29,443 nucleotides of DNA from CAWKGC01 sp963849005 (GTDB lineage: Bacteria; Pseudomonadota; Gammaproteobacteria; Burkholderiales; Usitatibacteraceae): the NCBI GenBank assembly GCA_963849005.1, contig CAWKGC010000005.1, positions 1 through 29,443 on the forward strand, given 5' to 3'. Below are positions 9,985 through 18,917 of the stretch, one piece after another. Position 1 is the stretch's first letter. Every line of letters starts with the position of its first letter. The notes under the pieces were generated by a model. That model did not search any database. It saw only the letters and a list, made by a program, of their open reading frames with translations, and was not told where the DNA came from. A program made the position numbers and the translations under genes.

Positions 9985-10818
9985 TCAGCGCTTGGTGATG
10001 ACGATTTCGAGGTACTCGCCCGGCACGACCATCGACGAGGACCCGGCGGTATTCATCTGCTCGAGCAGCGCCGTGATGTCGCGTTCCATCGCCAATTGCG
10101 CCGGCGCGTCGATGGCGGCAAAGGCCTTGTGCGTCGGGCCGTAGAAATCGCGGAACACCTGCACCCAGTGCGCAGCCGACCGGTAGCGGAAGTTGAAGCA
10201 GCGCCGCTCGCAGCGGATCTTCGTCGCTTTCTTGCCGAACAATTCGACGAGGTGCGGCTCGGTGCCCCACAGCGCGGGCGACTTGAGCCCGGCCGGCGGC
10301 GGCACGTAGCCGCCGATCACCTTGAAGAGCCGGCCGATGAAGCCCTCCGGCGTCCAGTTGGCGAGGCCGATGCGGCCGCCACCGCGCAGCACGCGCAACA
10401 TCTCACCTGCGGCGACGTTGTGGTCCGGGGTGAAGATAGCGCCGAAGGTCGAGAGCACGACGTCGAAGCTGCCGTCCTCGAAGGGCAGCGCCTCGGCATC
10501 CGCCACCTGGAAATCCACCGACAGCCCTTCTGCAATAGCGCGCGCCCGGCCCTTCTCGAGCAGCGCCGGGACATAGTCGGTGGAGGTGACGGTGGCAAAG
10601 CGCCGCGCCGCGGCGAGCGTCGCGTTGCCGTTGCCGGCGGCGACGTCGAGAACGCGCTCGCCGGCGCGGACATCGACCGCTTCGGCGAGCGACTCGCCGA
10701 CGATCTGCAGGGTGGTGCCGACGACGGCGAAGTCGCCGCTGGCCCAGGTGGCCTGCTGGCGTTGCTTGACCAGGGCGAAATCGGGAACTGGTGCGAGAGT
10801 CTCAACTGCGGAATTCAT
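9985..10818 (-). CDS. Class I SAM-dependent methyltransferase
   Basis: A 277-residue Rossmann-fold methyltransferase of the UbiE/Methyltransf_11 type. Motif I is VLDVAAGNG (56-64), followed by an acidic motif II region (STDYVPALLE), ADAEALPFEDGSFD and LRVLRGGG. No organelle or membrane signal is present, so it should be cytoplasmic. The start is ATG with AAAGGAG upstream, correcting a longer open frame. It follows the diiron protein by 49 bases, and the downstream DUF3455 gene follows by 11 bases, so it is probably co-transcribed. The substrate is unknown; context suggests a small molecule also acted on by the diiron enzyme. Confidence 0.75.
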   Translation of the reverse strand: MNSAVETLAPVPDFALVKQRQQATWASGDFAVVGTTLQIVGESLAEAVDVRAGERVLDVAAGNGNATLAAARRFATVTSTDYVPALLEKGRARAIAEGLSVDFQVADAEALPFEDGSFDVVLSTFGAIFTPDHNVAAGEMLRVLRGGGRIGLANWTPEGFIGRLFKVIGGYVPPPAGLKSPALWGTEPHLVELFGKKATKIRCERRCFNFRYRSAAHWVQVFRDFYGPTHKAFAAIDAPAQLAMERDITALLEQMNTAGSSSMVVPGEYLEIVITKR

Positions 10819-10867
10819 GTGTTTCTCCTTTGTGCATTCAAGCGACAGGATTTGGGACATGGCAGCC

Positions 10868-11836
10868 TCAGGCCACCATCGGCAGCGGCAGCTCGGGATG
10901 CTCGGGCGTCGCATAGGCGAGTGGCGCGAGCGCCTCCTGGACGCGCGCGGCCTGCGATGCGTCGAGGAGCGAGAACAGCACCTTCTGGAAGCGCGGTTCC
11001 ATGACGCCCGAGACGAGGTACTGCCAGCGATAGGCCTTCAGCACCTTGGCGTGGATCTGCTCGCGCTCGGCGTCGCTGAACCGGGTGCTCGCGATCGAAG
11101 CGAAATAGCGCGAGTCGGCGGCGGCCTGCGCCTGCAGGATGCCGTCGACGGCACCAACCAGGTGGATCAGGTCGTTCACCGCGGCATCCCTCTGCGCCTT
11201 GTCGAGTTTCGCGTCCTCGCGCAGCAGCTCCAGCTCGTCGAGAATCGCGTGCTGCGATTCTTCCCTCCAGTGGAACAGGAACACGTCCTTCCAGAGTTCC
11301 GAGAGGTTGCCGTCGGGCTCGATGCTGGCGCGGTAGTGCGCCTGGGTGAACAGTTCGATGTCGAGCGTGAGAGCAAGAACGGCCCATGTGCTCGCCCCGA
11401 GCACCGCCTGGGCGACCGCGTTGGGTTCGGCGGTCATCACGTATCCGGCAGGCATCCCGGCGCCGATCATGGCCTCGAGGCGGCGAAACAGTTCCTGGTG
11501 CTTCAGCTCCTCATCGGTCATGCGCACCATCGCTTCGAAGGCGACCTGGTCGCCGAAGGCGTGATCGCGGCCGATGTCCAGCACCTTGGCGGCGATGAAG
11601 CGCTCGACCAGGCCGAATACATACGCATAGGTGCGGCCCTGCACCTGGCTCAGCAGGCGCTTGTCGGCCGGAGTCATGAAGGCGATCTCGTTTACCAGCG
11701 AAAGGCTCGTGGGAAGGAAGCTCCTGGTGAAGTCGAAGCGGCGGCCGCGTATGACGTCGCGCTCGATCTCCCAGCGCACGCGACGGGAGTTGTTGATCAC
11801 GCTTGCATAGCGCTCGCTGTTGATGGGTTGGGACAT
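10868..11836 (-). CDS. AurF-like ferritin-fold diiron oxygenase
   Basis: A 322-residue helical protein whose putative metal ligands reproduce the seven-residue pattern of the N-oxygenase AurF: Glu78 (VERF), Glu110 and His113 (EELKH), Glu161 (DIELF), and His189, Glu193 and His196 in HWREESQH. This 3-His/4-Glu arrangement, with spacings x2, x3 and x2 as in AurF, supports an O2-activating diiron site. AurF and CmlI oxidise arylamines to nitro compounds, but this subfamily may act on another substrate. The start is ATG with AGAGGA upstream. It is the promoter-proximal gene of a minus-strand operon and lies head to head with an AraC regulator, which is likely to control it. Confidence 0.7.
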   Translation of the reverse strand: MSQPINSERYASVINNSRRVRWEIERDVIRGRRFDFTRSFLPTSLSLVNEIAFMTPADKRLLSQVQGRTYAYVFGLVERFIAAKVLDIGRDHAFGDQVAFEAMVRMTDEELKHQELFRRLEAMIGAGMPAGYVMTAEPNAVAQAVLGASTWAVLALTLDIELFTQAHYRASIEPDGNLSELWKDVFLFHWREESQHAILDELELLREDAKLDKAQRDAAVNDLIHLVGAVDGILQAQAAADSRYFASIASTRFSDAEREQIHAKVLKAYRWQYLVSGVMEPRFQKVLFSLLDASQAARVQEALAPLAYATPEHPELPLPMVA

Positions 11837-11944
11837 GTCGTGGTTCCTCTGCATGTGGGTTGAAGGTTGGCTTGCCGCGTCGACGCCGCTTTCCGTGTCG
11901 CAGCGGCCTTGTTGCAGCGACGCCATTCTCTGGATTCGCGGGCA

Positions 11945-11973
11945 TTGACGATTCACCGGGCGTCGCGCATATT
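11945..11973 (+). promoter_or_regulatory. Candidate promoter of the AraC-type gene
   Basis: TTGACG at 11945-11950 and CATATT at 11968-11973 have a 17-base spacer and point toward the AraC-type gene 80 bases downstream. No comparably good promoter was seen for the divergent operon in the same 216-base gap, which would fit activation by the regulator. Inference from sequence. Confidence 0.4.
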
Positions 11974-12052
11974 TGCTCGCTTGTCCGGATTTATCGCCGC
12001 GATTGATCGTCCGTCCGCCGAACTTGACGGAGACTCCGCCGGAGCGCTTGCC

Positions 12053-13057
12053 ATGAACCACGACCCGCTTTCCGATGTGCTTCGCAGCGTGCGCCTGCGC
12101 GGTGCGGTCTTCTATTACGTGAGTTGTCGCGACGATTGGGTTGCCGCCTCGCCTGCGACGCACGCGATCGCAGATGCCGTCGTGCCGGGCGCCGAGCACG
12201 TGCTGGCCTACCACCTGATCGTGAAGGGAGAGAGCTGGGCGGCGGCGGATGGCGTGCCGCCGGCGCGCCTGTCCACTGGCGACATCGTCATGTTTCCGCG
12301 AGGCGACGAGCACGTGCTGTCGAGCGCGCCGGGAATGCACGCGGAGCGCGACAATGGCGAATTCACGAACGCGACGCGCGGCATTCCGAAGCCCATCCCC
12401 GTCGCCTATTACGGCGCCGTGCTGCAGCCCGGGGCCACCATGCCGCCCGAGGAGGCGAGCACGGTCGTCGTCTGCGGCTTCATCGGCTGCGACCTGCGCC
12501 CGTTCAACCCGCTGATCGAGGCGCTGCCGCGCCTGCTGCACCAGCGCGCCGGCGGGCTGGGCGCGTGGATCGCGCCGATGATGCACCAGGCGGTTTCCGA
12601 ATCGCAGGGGATGCGGGCGGGGAGCGCCGCGGTGCTGGAGCGCCTGAGCGAAATGGTGTTCGTCGATGCCGCGCGCCGTTACCTCGAGTCGCTGCCCGAG
12701 GATGCGTCGGGGTGGCTCGCGGCGCTACGCGACCGCCATGTCGGCAGGGCGATCGGCCTGCTGCACGAGCGGCCGGCCGATCCCTGGACGATCGATGAGC
12801 TGGGCCGGCAGGTCGGCCTGTCGCGCTCCGCCCTGCACGAGCGCTTCGTCAAGCTGGCCGGACAGCCGCCGATGCAATACCTCGCGAACTGGCGCATGCA
12901 GCTTGGCGCGGGCCTGTTGCGCGAGGGCGACGCGACGGTTGCGACGATAGCGCAGGAGGTCGGCTACGATTCCGAGGCTGCGTTTGCCCGCGCCTTCAAG
13001 CGCCTGGTCGGCCAGCCCCCGGCGGCCTGGCGGCGGACGCAACGCTTGCACCAATAG
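12053..13057 (+). CDS. AraC-family regulator with N-terminal cupin
   Basis: A 334-residue transcription factor. The N-terminal half resembles the cupin_6 sensing domain (HLIVKGESW, LSTGDIVMFPRGDEHVL near residues 54-87). The C-terminal 100 residues hold two helix-turn-helix motifs of the AraC/XylS type (WTIDELGRQVGLSRSALHERF and ATIAQEVGYDSEAAFARAF). The ATG has GGAG eight bases upstream. It is divergent from the diiron-methyltransferase-DUF3455-haloperoxidase group across 216 bases, the classic arrangement for a local activator, and its ligand may be the substrate of that group. The family call is secure; the target is inferred. Confidence 0.85.
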   Translation: MNHDPLSDVLRSVRLRGAVFYYVSCRDDWVAASPATHAIADAVVPGAEHVLAYHLIVKGESWAAADGVPPARLSTGDIVMFPRGDEHVLSSAPGMHAERDNGEFTNATRGIPKPIPVAYYGAVLQPGATMPPEEASTVVVCGFIGCDLRPFNPLIEALPRLLHQRAGGLGAWIAPMMHQAVSESQGMRAGSAAVLERLSEMVFVDAARRYLESLPEDASGWLAALRDRHVGRAIGLLHERPADPWTIDELGRQVGLSRSALHERFVKLAGQPPMQYLANWRMQLGAGLLREGDATVATIAQEVGYDSEAAFARAFKRLVGQPPAAWRRTQRLHQ

Positions 13058-13086
13058 TGCCGGCCCAATCGGGCAGTCGCGGATCC

Positions 13087-14229
13087 TCAGCGAGGGGCAA
13101 GCCGCCAGAGCGACGTGATTTCGGCCGCGCGTGCGGCGTGCAGCGCGTCGGTTTCATCGGATGCCTTGGGATGCTTCGGCCTCGCGTCGATCCGGTCCAC
13201 GACCTTGAGTCTCGCAGCCTCAATGGCGGCGAGCAGTTCCTCCCGGGTCCGCAGGCCCAGGTGCTCGGCGAGGTCCGACAGGACCAGCCAGCCCTCGCCG
13301 CCCGGCTCCAGGTGCGCGGGCAGCGCGGCAAGGAAGCCGCGCAACATGGCGCTCTCGGGGTCGAAGATGCCGCGCTCGATCGGCGAACTCGGCCGCGCGG
13401 GTACCCAGGGCGGGTTGCACACCACGAGCGCGGCGCGTCCTTCGGGAAAGAGATCTGCCTTCACGAGTTCAACGCGCTTCGCCAAGCCGAGGCGTTCGAG
13501 GTTTTCGCGGGCGCATGCCAGCGCGCGCGGGTCCATGTCCGTCGCTACGACACGCTCGATGCCGCGCTGCGCGAGCACCGCCGCCAGCACGCCGGTGCCG
13601 GTGCCGATGTCGAAGGCCACGCTGTTCGTTGACGCCAATGCCGGCAGCGGCGCATTGGCGACGAGATCGACGTACTCGCGGCGGATCGGTGCAAACACCC
13701 CGTAGTGCGGATGGATGCGCCCGCCCGTCGCCGGGATCTCGATGCCCTTCACGCGCCACTCATGCGCGCCGACGAGGCCCAGCAATTCCCGCAGCGAAGC
13801 AACGGAAGTCCCCTCCCCCGGCCCCCATGCCTCGGCGCAGGCTTGCCGCAGGTCGGGCGCGCGCCGCAGCGCAATGCCGTGGTCCTCGTCGAGAGGGATC
13901 AGCAACATGCCGAGCGTGCGCGCGCGCTGCGATTGCGCCTGGCGATGGAGGTTGAACGCGTCCACGGGCGATGCCGGCGGCTTCTTCGCCTTGCGCGGCT
14001 CGCGGTCCGCGCGGCTGGCCAACGCGCTCAGCATCTGCCGCGCGTTCTGGAAATCGCCCCGCCACAAGAGCGCCGTGCCCTGGCACGCAAGCCCGTAGGC
14101 GTCGTCGGCCGTCATGCGGTCGTCCGCGATGACCACGCGCTTGGGCGGAGGAGCGCCGCTTTCGGAGCGCCAGCGCGCCGAATGCGCCTCGCCGCCTTCG
14201 TTCCAGTGCAGGACCGGGGGCTCGGCCAC
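13087..14229 (-). CDS. PrmC/RlmG-like N-methyltransferase
   Basis: A 380-residue methyltransferase. The catalytic half has SAM motif I FDIGTGTGVLA, the acidic end of strand 2 (VVATDMDPRAL) and the NPPW tetrapeptide that replaces NPPY of amide/amino-group methyltransferases such as PrmC, PrmB and RlmG. The N-terminal half is unlike PrmC and could recognise a different substrate (protein Gln or rRNA base). The start is GTG, whose G is shared with the TAG stop of the MazG-like gene, so the two are translationally coupled. It converges with the AraC-type gene 29 bases away. Confidence 0.75.
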   Translation of the reverse strand: MAEPPVLHWNEGGEAHSARWRSESGAPPPKRVVIADDRMTADDAYGLACQGTALLWRGDFQNARQMLSALASRADREPRKAKKPPASPVDAFNLHRQAQSQRARTLGMLLIPLDEDHGIALRRAPDLRQACAEAWGPGEGTSVASLRELLGLVGAHEWRVKGIEIPATGGRIHPHYGVFAPIRREYVDLVANAPLPALASTNSVAFDIGTGTGVLAAVLAQRGIERVVATDMDPRALACARENLERLGLAKRVELVKADLFPEGRAALVVCNPPWVPARPSSPIERGIFDPESAMLRGFLAALPAHLEPGGEGWLVLSDLAEHLGLRTREELLAAIEAARLKVVDRIDARPKHPKASDETDALHAARAAEITSLWRLAPR

Positions 14230-14576
14230 TAGAGTTCGGAATATTTCCTGGCGTTCCCGCGGGCCTTGTCCGCCGGGTACTTTTCGGCGTTCGCGACGAG
14301 CTTGCGATGGGCCGCCGCGATCGGATCGATGCCCAGCTTGTCGCTCAGGCGGATGAGGTAAAGGAGGACGTCGGCGACCTCTTCATCCGCGGCCGCGAGC
14401 GCCTCGGGCGAGAGCCGCTTGCTCTGCTCGTCGGTGAGCCACTGGAACACCTCGAGCAGTTCGCCCGCCTCGGCGGACAACGCCATCGCGAGGTTCTTGG
14501 GCGAGTGGAACTGGTCCCAGTCGCGTTCGGCGGCGAAGGTCCTCAACTGCTCGCGCAGGCTTTCAAGTTCTGTCAC
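14229..14576 (-). CDS. MazG-like nucleotide pyrophosphohydrolase
   Basis: A 115-residue all-alpha NTP pyrophosphohydrolase of the RS21-C6/dCTPase-like MazG group. It would hydrolyse non-canonical or surplus (d)NTPs to the monophosphate. The metal-binding set is visible as EAGELLE (E36, E39, E42) and EEVAD (E66, D69). The start chosen is GTG at 14576, preceded by GGGAG seven bases upstream, which gives the usual family N-terminus (TELESLREQ). An ATG six codons earlier would place the binding site inside the gene. It overlaps the methyltransferase start by one base. Confidence 0.8.
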   Translation of the reverse strand: MTELESLREQLRTFAAERDWDQFHSPKNLAMALSAEAGELLEVFQWLTDEQSKRLSPEALAAADEEVADVLLYLIRLSDKLGIDPIAAAHRKLVANAEKYPADKARGNARKYSEL

Positions 14577-14660
14577 TTCATGCTCCCTTTGCATTCGTCC
14601 ACACGGGCAAACGCGCCCAGTTTGAGCCACGCGCGATGGACGCGCGGATCGGGACAGGAC

Positions 14661-15437
14661 TCAGTCGCCCCAGGCTTCGATGGATTGGCCGAGTCCCGCG
14701 CGGTAGTCCGTAAACTTCGCCTTCCATCCCGGCACGCCCGGCTTCGGCGCCTGGGGCGGCATCGCGAGCGCCGTTTGCTGCATGTGCTCCTCGCGGATGA
14801 TCACGCGGGCCAGCGGTTTCGCGATCCGGGGCAGGTGCAGGGGGTGCGCGCGGCCGACCCGACGCGCGAACGCATCCATCAGTTCCATGAACGACACCGG
14901 GACACCGTCGGTGGCGTAGAGGATCTTTCCCGCATTGCGCGGCCTGCCTGCGGCAAGCAGGGCCGATGCGGCATCGAACTGGTGGAGGTGGTATTGCAGC
15001 GCCTTCGAGGAGCCGGACCAGTACGGCCGGCCAAGGCGAAAGGCGGTTCGATAGGCGCGCAAGTCGGCGCTTTCGGGGCCGTAAAGGTAACCGAGGCGCA
15101 CGACGCAGGCAGGCACCGGGCCGGACAGGGCCAGCGCCTCGCATTCGAGGATGGCTTCGACCGCAGACAGCAGCGGCTCCTCCACGCTTGCCCCGCTCTC
15201 GATCGCATGCACGAAGGCGAAGCTCGCGTGGACAAGCATGGTCGCGCCATCCTCTTGCGCCGCGCGCGTCGCCCGACGCGTCCCGGCCAGCGCCGTGCGC
15301 GCGAAGTCCTTCCAGGCATGGCCGTCGTGCAACAGGGTGTTCGCCTGCTGCCCGGACACGTTGATGTGGATGCTGCCCGCGGCGCCGGCAAGGAGCTTGC
15401 CCAGTTCGGAGCGCGCTCCAGTGACGGCAGCTTTCAT
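14661..15437 (-). CDS. Degenerate NAD-dependent epimerase/dehydratase-like protein
   Basis: A 258-residue protein of the extended short-chain dehydrogenase type. The nucleotide-binding turn is altered (VTGARSELG instead of TGATGFIG) and the catalytic YxxxK is not visible, but VVRLGYLYGP and the C-terminal substrate-domain pattern fit the family. It may be a non-catalytic or NmrA-like relative. The start is ATG at 15437; the upstream binding site is weak (CCAGG). An in-frame ATG 16 codons earlier is possible but adds a basic stretch with no fold. The function is not recognisable from context. Confidence 0.6.
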   Translation of the reverse strand: MKAAVTGARSELGKLLAGAAGSIHINVSGQQANTLLHDGHAWKDFARTALAGTRRATRAAQEDGATMLVHASFAFVHAIESGASVEEPLLSAVEAILECEALALSGPVPACVVRLGYLYGPESADLRAYRTAFRLGRPYWSGSSKALQYHLHQFDAASALLAAGRPRNAGKILYATDGVPVSFMELMDAFARRVGRAHPLHLPRIAKPLARVIIREEHMQQTALAMPPQAPKPGVPGWKAKFTDYRAGLGQSIEAWGD

Positions 15438-15719
15438 CGACCTGGACGGGCCGTGTTTTGCGCCTCGAGGCCTCAGTGCCGGCATGTTCGTCCTGGACAG
15501 CGGATGACGAGCGCGAGCGTGGTGGTCAAGGGAGACTCCTGGTTGGTCATGCCGGCGAAATCGCCCGATGGTGCGGTATTCTGTTCCGGGCGCACGGGTG
15601 GGTCAACGAAAGTTGCCCTGTTCGGCGCGTTTCCCGGGGATACCTGCAACCTCCGCGGCCTTGCCGGAAATCAACACGATTGCGCAGCGCAAGCCGTAGC
15701 ATCGCCACTGGACAAACAC

Positions 15720-16647
15720 ATGCTCACGTTCCTTCCCTCCTTCCTGCGCGGCGTGATCGCGGCGACGCTGCTCGCGCTGAACACGCTGTTCTGGTGCTCG
15801 CTCCTGTTCCTGGTCGCCCTCGTGAAGCTGGTGCTGCCGTTCCAGGCGGTTCGCGCCACGATCGACCGGATCCTCAACTGGATCGCGACGCAGTGGATCG
15901 CCGGCAACAGCGCGTGGATGCGGCTCACGCAACGCACCGAGTGGGATGTCGAGGGCATCGACGACCTCGCGTACCGCGGCTGGTACATGGTCAACTGCAA
16001 CCACCAGTCGTGGGTGGACATCCTCGTGCTGCAGCACCTGCTTAACCGCCGCATCCCGCTGCTGAAGTTTTTCCTGAAGCAGCAGCTGATCTACGTGCCG
16101 GTGATCGGGCTGGCGTGGTGGGCGCTGGACTTCCCTTTCATGCGCCGCCATTCGCATGCCGTACCTGAAGAAGCACCCCGAGAAGCGCTTCGAGGACATC
16201 GAGACGACGCGGCGGGCCTGCGAGAAGTTCGCACTGGTACCCACCAGCGTGATGAACTTCGCGGAAGGCACGCGCTTCCGTACGTGGAAACACAAGGCGC
16301 AGCAGTCGCCCTACCGGCACCTGCTCAAGCCCAAGGCCGGGGCGCTGGCGCTGGCGCTCGGCGCGCTGGGAGACAAGTTCGATTCCCTGCTCGACGTCAC
16401 GATCGTGTATCCGGAAGGCGCGCCCACGTTCTGGCATTTCCTGCGCGGCGACCTGAAGCAGGTCGTTGTGCGCGCGAGGCGCGTCGCCATCCCGCCGGAA
16501 TTTCGCGCCGGCGACTATTCCCGCGACTCCGCGTTCCGCATGGCGTTCCAGGACTGGCTGCAGGCGATCTGGCTGGAAAAGGACGCGCAGATCGAAGCCC
16601 TGAAAGCGGTATCCTCGCGCAAAGCCCCAATGGAGCCAAGACAATGA
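15720..16647 (+). pseudogene. 1-acylglycerol-3-phosphate acyltransferase-like gene, frameshifted
   Basis: Together the two frames encode a YihG/PlsC-type membrane acyltransferase of about 308 residues: N-terminal membrane segment (residues 9-37), motif I NHQSWVD, motif III FAEGTR, and VYPEG. The first frame is good to residue 147 (FPFMRRHSHA) and the homologous sequence resumes in another frame with YLKKHPEKRF. One extra base near 16158-16162 explains the switch; the total length, 928 bases, is one more than a multiple of three. It is either a sequencing/assembly error or a real lesion. The downstream piece could start at ATG 16156, but it would lack the HxxxxD motif. The stop overlaps the next ATG (ATGA). 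Confidence 0.75.
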
Positions 16648-17162
16648 CAACCTCGCTCGTGATCACGGCGATCGGCCCCGACCGCCCCGGCATCGTCAAC
16701 CTGCTCTCCGACGTGGCGCGCCGGTACGACGCCAACTGGGCCGGCAGCCGCATGGCCAACCTCGCCGGGCAGTTTGCCGGCATGGTCCATTTCGAGGTGG
16801 CTGAGGCGAAGGCCGAGCAGCTTGCGGCGGCGCTCAAGGCGCTGGAATCCTCGGACCTGCGCATCGTGATCGCACGGAGTCCGACTGCGGCCAAGCATGC
16901 CGCAACGCGCAAGGTGCGGCTGGAGCTGGTCGGCCACGACCGGCCGGGCATCGTCCGCGACCTTTCGCAGGCCCTCGCCGATCGCGGCGTCAGCATCGAC
17001 GAGCTGCTTACGGAAGTGGCCGATGCGGCCATGTCCGGCGGTCCGCTGTTCAAGGTCAAGGCGCTGCTCGCCGTGCCGGAGACGCTGTCGAACAACGAGC
17101 TGAAGCACGGGCTGGAAGCGTTGGCCAACGAGATGATGGTGGACCTCGGGCTCGGGGAATAG
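16644..17162 (+). CDS. GcvR-like double-ACT-domain protein
   Basis: A 172-residue protein made of two ACT domains (about residues 4-75 and 89-165), each starting with the diagnostic G-x-DRPGIV sequence (IGPDRPGIV and VGHDRPGIV). This is the architecture of GcvR, the glycine cleavage system regulator that acts by binding GcvA and amino acids rather than DNA. The ATG lies in the ATGA overlap with the acyltransferase gene, and GGAG is eight bases upstream. No gcv genes are nearby, so the regulatory target is unknown. Confidence 0.8.
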   Translation: MTTSLVITAIGPDRPGIVNLLSDVARRYDANWAGSRMANLAGQFAGMVHFEVAEAKAEQLAAALKALESSDLRIVIARSPTAAKHAATRKVRLELVGHDRPGIVRDLSQALADRGVSIDELLTEVADAAMSGGPLFKVKALLAVPETLSNNELKHGLEALANEMMVDLGLGE

Positions 17163-17210
17163 ACCGGCGGCCCGCGCGGCATTCAGTTCGCGCCGGCCCT
17201 GGCCTTCCTT

Positions 17211-18245
17211 TCAGGCGCCGGCGACATTGACACCGCCGCGATTCCCGATCTCGATCGTGCCGTAGCGTTGCGCAAAGCAGGCGGGCAACGGCCTGTCGCC
17301 CGGCACGGAAAGCCACAGCCTCAGCATGTGCCTCTTGCGGCCAGGCTCCGGCCAGTCGACGAACCCGGTGCGATCGTGCAGCAGGCTGTGGTTGTACACG
17401 AACTGCATGTCGCCCGGCTCCAGCCGCATGCTGATATGGAGCTGCGGGTCGTTCGCCAGCGCGTCGAAGCGATCGAGTGCCTCGACGTGCCTTGCGGTCA
17501 GCCTCGGCGCATCGGCAAAGCGCTGCGCGGAATCGATGTACTGGCGCTGGTAGATGACCGTCAGGAACCCCGCGTGCCAGTTGAAGACCGGGATCGTGAA
17601 GTACGGCTTCCCGCCTGCCGGCACCTCCCCGCGCCGGTCCGTGGCGATGTCCTCGAACAGCAAGGCGAGCAGGTCGGGCCGGTCGCGTCTTAGCACGTTG
17701 CAGATCGTCACCGCGCTGACCAGGAGGGAATCGCCGCCCTCGCGCGCTTCGTTCAGGCAGAGCAGGCCGACGACGTCCGCGGAGTCGGTATGGAAGGTCT
17801 GGCGCTCGCGCGTCTGGTAGATGCGGGTATTGGGATCGCGGCTGTCCGCGCCGGTGTCGCGGACGTGGCCCAGGAGGTGGCCTGCGGCATTTTGCGAACG
17901 CGCGCGGCCGAGGTGCGCGCCAATGCCGACGAACATCGCCGACACCACCTCCTCGCCCAGACGGTCGACCGGAATTCCCCGCATCACTTCGAAGCCGATG
18001 CCGTGGATCAGCGTCTCACGCAACGCCGCGAGTTTCGCTTCCAGGGAGGGCAAGGGAAAGTTCATGGGCCGCAGCCGGTCGAGGTCGCCGACCTCGGCGA
18101 GGTATCGCCTTGCCGCGCCCTCCAGTTCAGCCACTTCAGCTGCCGACAGCGTCCACCGCCAGTGCCCGGGTACGCGGGACATTTCCGCCCCGATCCACGC
18201 GGCAGGGATTTCAAGGTGTTCCGGGATGCCGGGGGGAATGGGCAC
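17211..18245 (-). CDS. TauD/TfdA-family Fe(II)/2-oxoglutarate dioxygenase
   Basis: A 344-residue protein with the facial triad of the TauD superfamily: H152-x-D154 (FHTDSAD) and H290 (SLLHDRTGF), plus the 2-oxoglutarate-binding Arg (R309 in RHMLRLWL). It should hydroxylate an organic substrate, which is not evident from context. The start chosen is GTG at 18245 with AGGA eight bases upstream. It is divergent from the unassigned membrane protein (78 bases) and convergent with the double-ACT gene. The motif FVYNHSLLHDR is well preserved, so it is likely active. Confidence 0.8.
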   Translation of the reverse strand: MPIPPGIPEHLEIPAAWIGAEMSRVPGHWRWTLSAAEVAELEGAARRYLAEVGDLDRLRPMNFPLPSLEAKLAALRETLIHGIGFEVMRGIPVDRLGEEVVSAMFVGIGAHLGRARSQNAAGHLLGHVRDTGADSRDPNTRIYQTRERQTFHTDSADVVGLLCLNEAREGGDSLLVSAVTICNVLRRDRPDLLALLFEDIATDRRGEVPAGGKPYFTIPVFNWHAGFLTVIYQRQYIDSAQRFADAPRLTARHVEALDRFDALANDPQLHISMRLEPGDMQFVYNHSLLHDRTGFVDWPEPGRKRHMLRLWLSVPGDRPLPACFAQRYGTIEIGNRGGVNVAGA

Positions 18246-18323
18246 GCTTCGATTCCTGCGGAATGGGACACGGGAACAGGTTCCGAGTGTGCCATGCTTG
18301 GAGGGCCGACTGAAAGGACTCCC

Positions 18324-18917
18324 GTGGCCACCAGGATCAGCGAACTGCTTTCCAGCATCACTGCGCTCGAAGACGAGTTGCGCACCGCGCTTCGCGAACA
18401 GGAGACGCACCTTTTCTACCAGATCAAGGGCAAGCGCGTCGAGTTCGAGGGCGCGATCCGGGATTCGCATCGCAAGCTGAGGAGAAGCGTGATGCGCTGG
18501 ATCGTCGTGGATCGCCCGCAGAACTTCCTCACCGGACCGTTCATTTATGGGCTCGCGGTGCCGATCGTCCTGCTCGACCTGTGCATCACGCTTTACCAGG
18601 CGTTGTGCTTCCCGGTGTACAGGATCGCGCGGGTCAAGCGGATCGACTACATCATCATCGATCGCCAGCACCTCGATTACCTGAACTGGTTCGAGCGCTT
18701 CCACTGCACCTATTGCGCCTACGCGACGGGCCTCCTCGCCTATACGAGCGAGATCGCGGCGAGGACCGAGCAGTACTTCTGCCCGATCAAGCATGCGCGG
18801 CGCATCCTCGGTTCCAACGCGCGCTACGAGCGCTTCCTGGCTTTCGGCGAGGCGGCCGACTACCACGCCAAGCTCGAGGAATTCCGCGTCGCGCTCGAGG
18901 GCGACACCGTGAAGTAG
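18324..18917 (+). CDS. Unassigned conserved-looking membrane protein
   Basis: A 197-residue protein I cannot place in a named family. Residues 5-60 are a charged, coiled-coil-like helix. Hydrophobic segments near 71-96 (LTGPFIYGLAVPIVLLDLCITLY) follow, with a CxxC pair in HCTYCAYATG and a further Cys in FCPIKHARR. The Cys and His residues could bind a metal. GTG at 18324 is chosen because AAAGGA lies five bases upstream; an ATG ten codons earlier lacks this. It is divergent from the TauD-like gene. Confidence 0.65.
   Translation: MATRISELLSSITALEDELRTALREQETHLFYQIKGKRVEFEGAIRDSHRKLRRSVMRWIVVDRPQNFLTGPFIYGLAVPIVLLDLCITLYQALCFPVYRIARVKRIDYIIIDRQHLDYLNWFERFHCTYCAYATGLLAYTSEIAARTEQYFCPIKHARRILGSNARYERFLAFGEAADYHAKLEEFRVALEGDTVK

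Noticed and set aside
14307..15719. Long plus-strand open stretch continuous with the acyltransferase frame
   Set aside because: It is antisense to the MazG-like and epimerase-like genes, which have recognisable motifs, so the openness is a GC effect.
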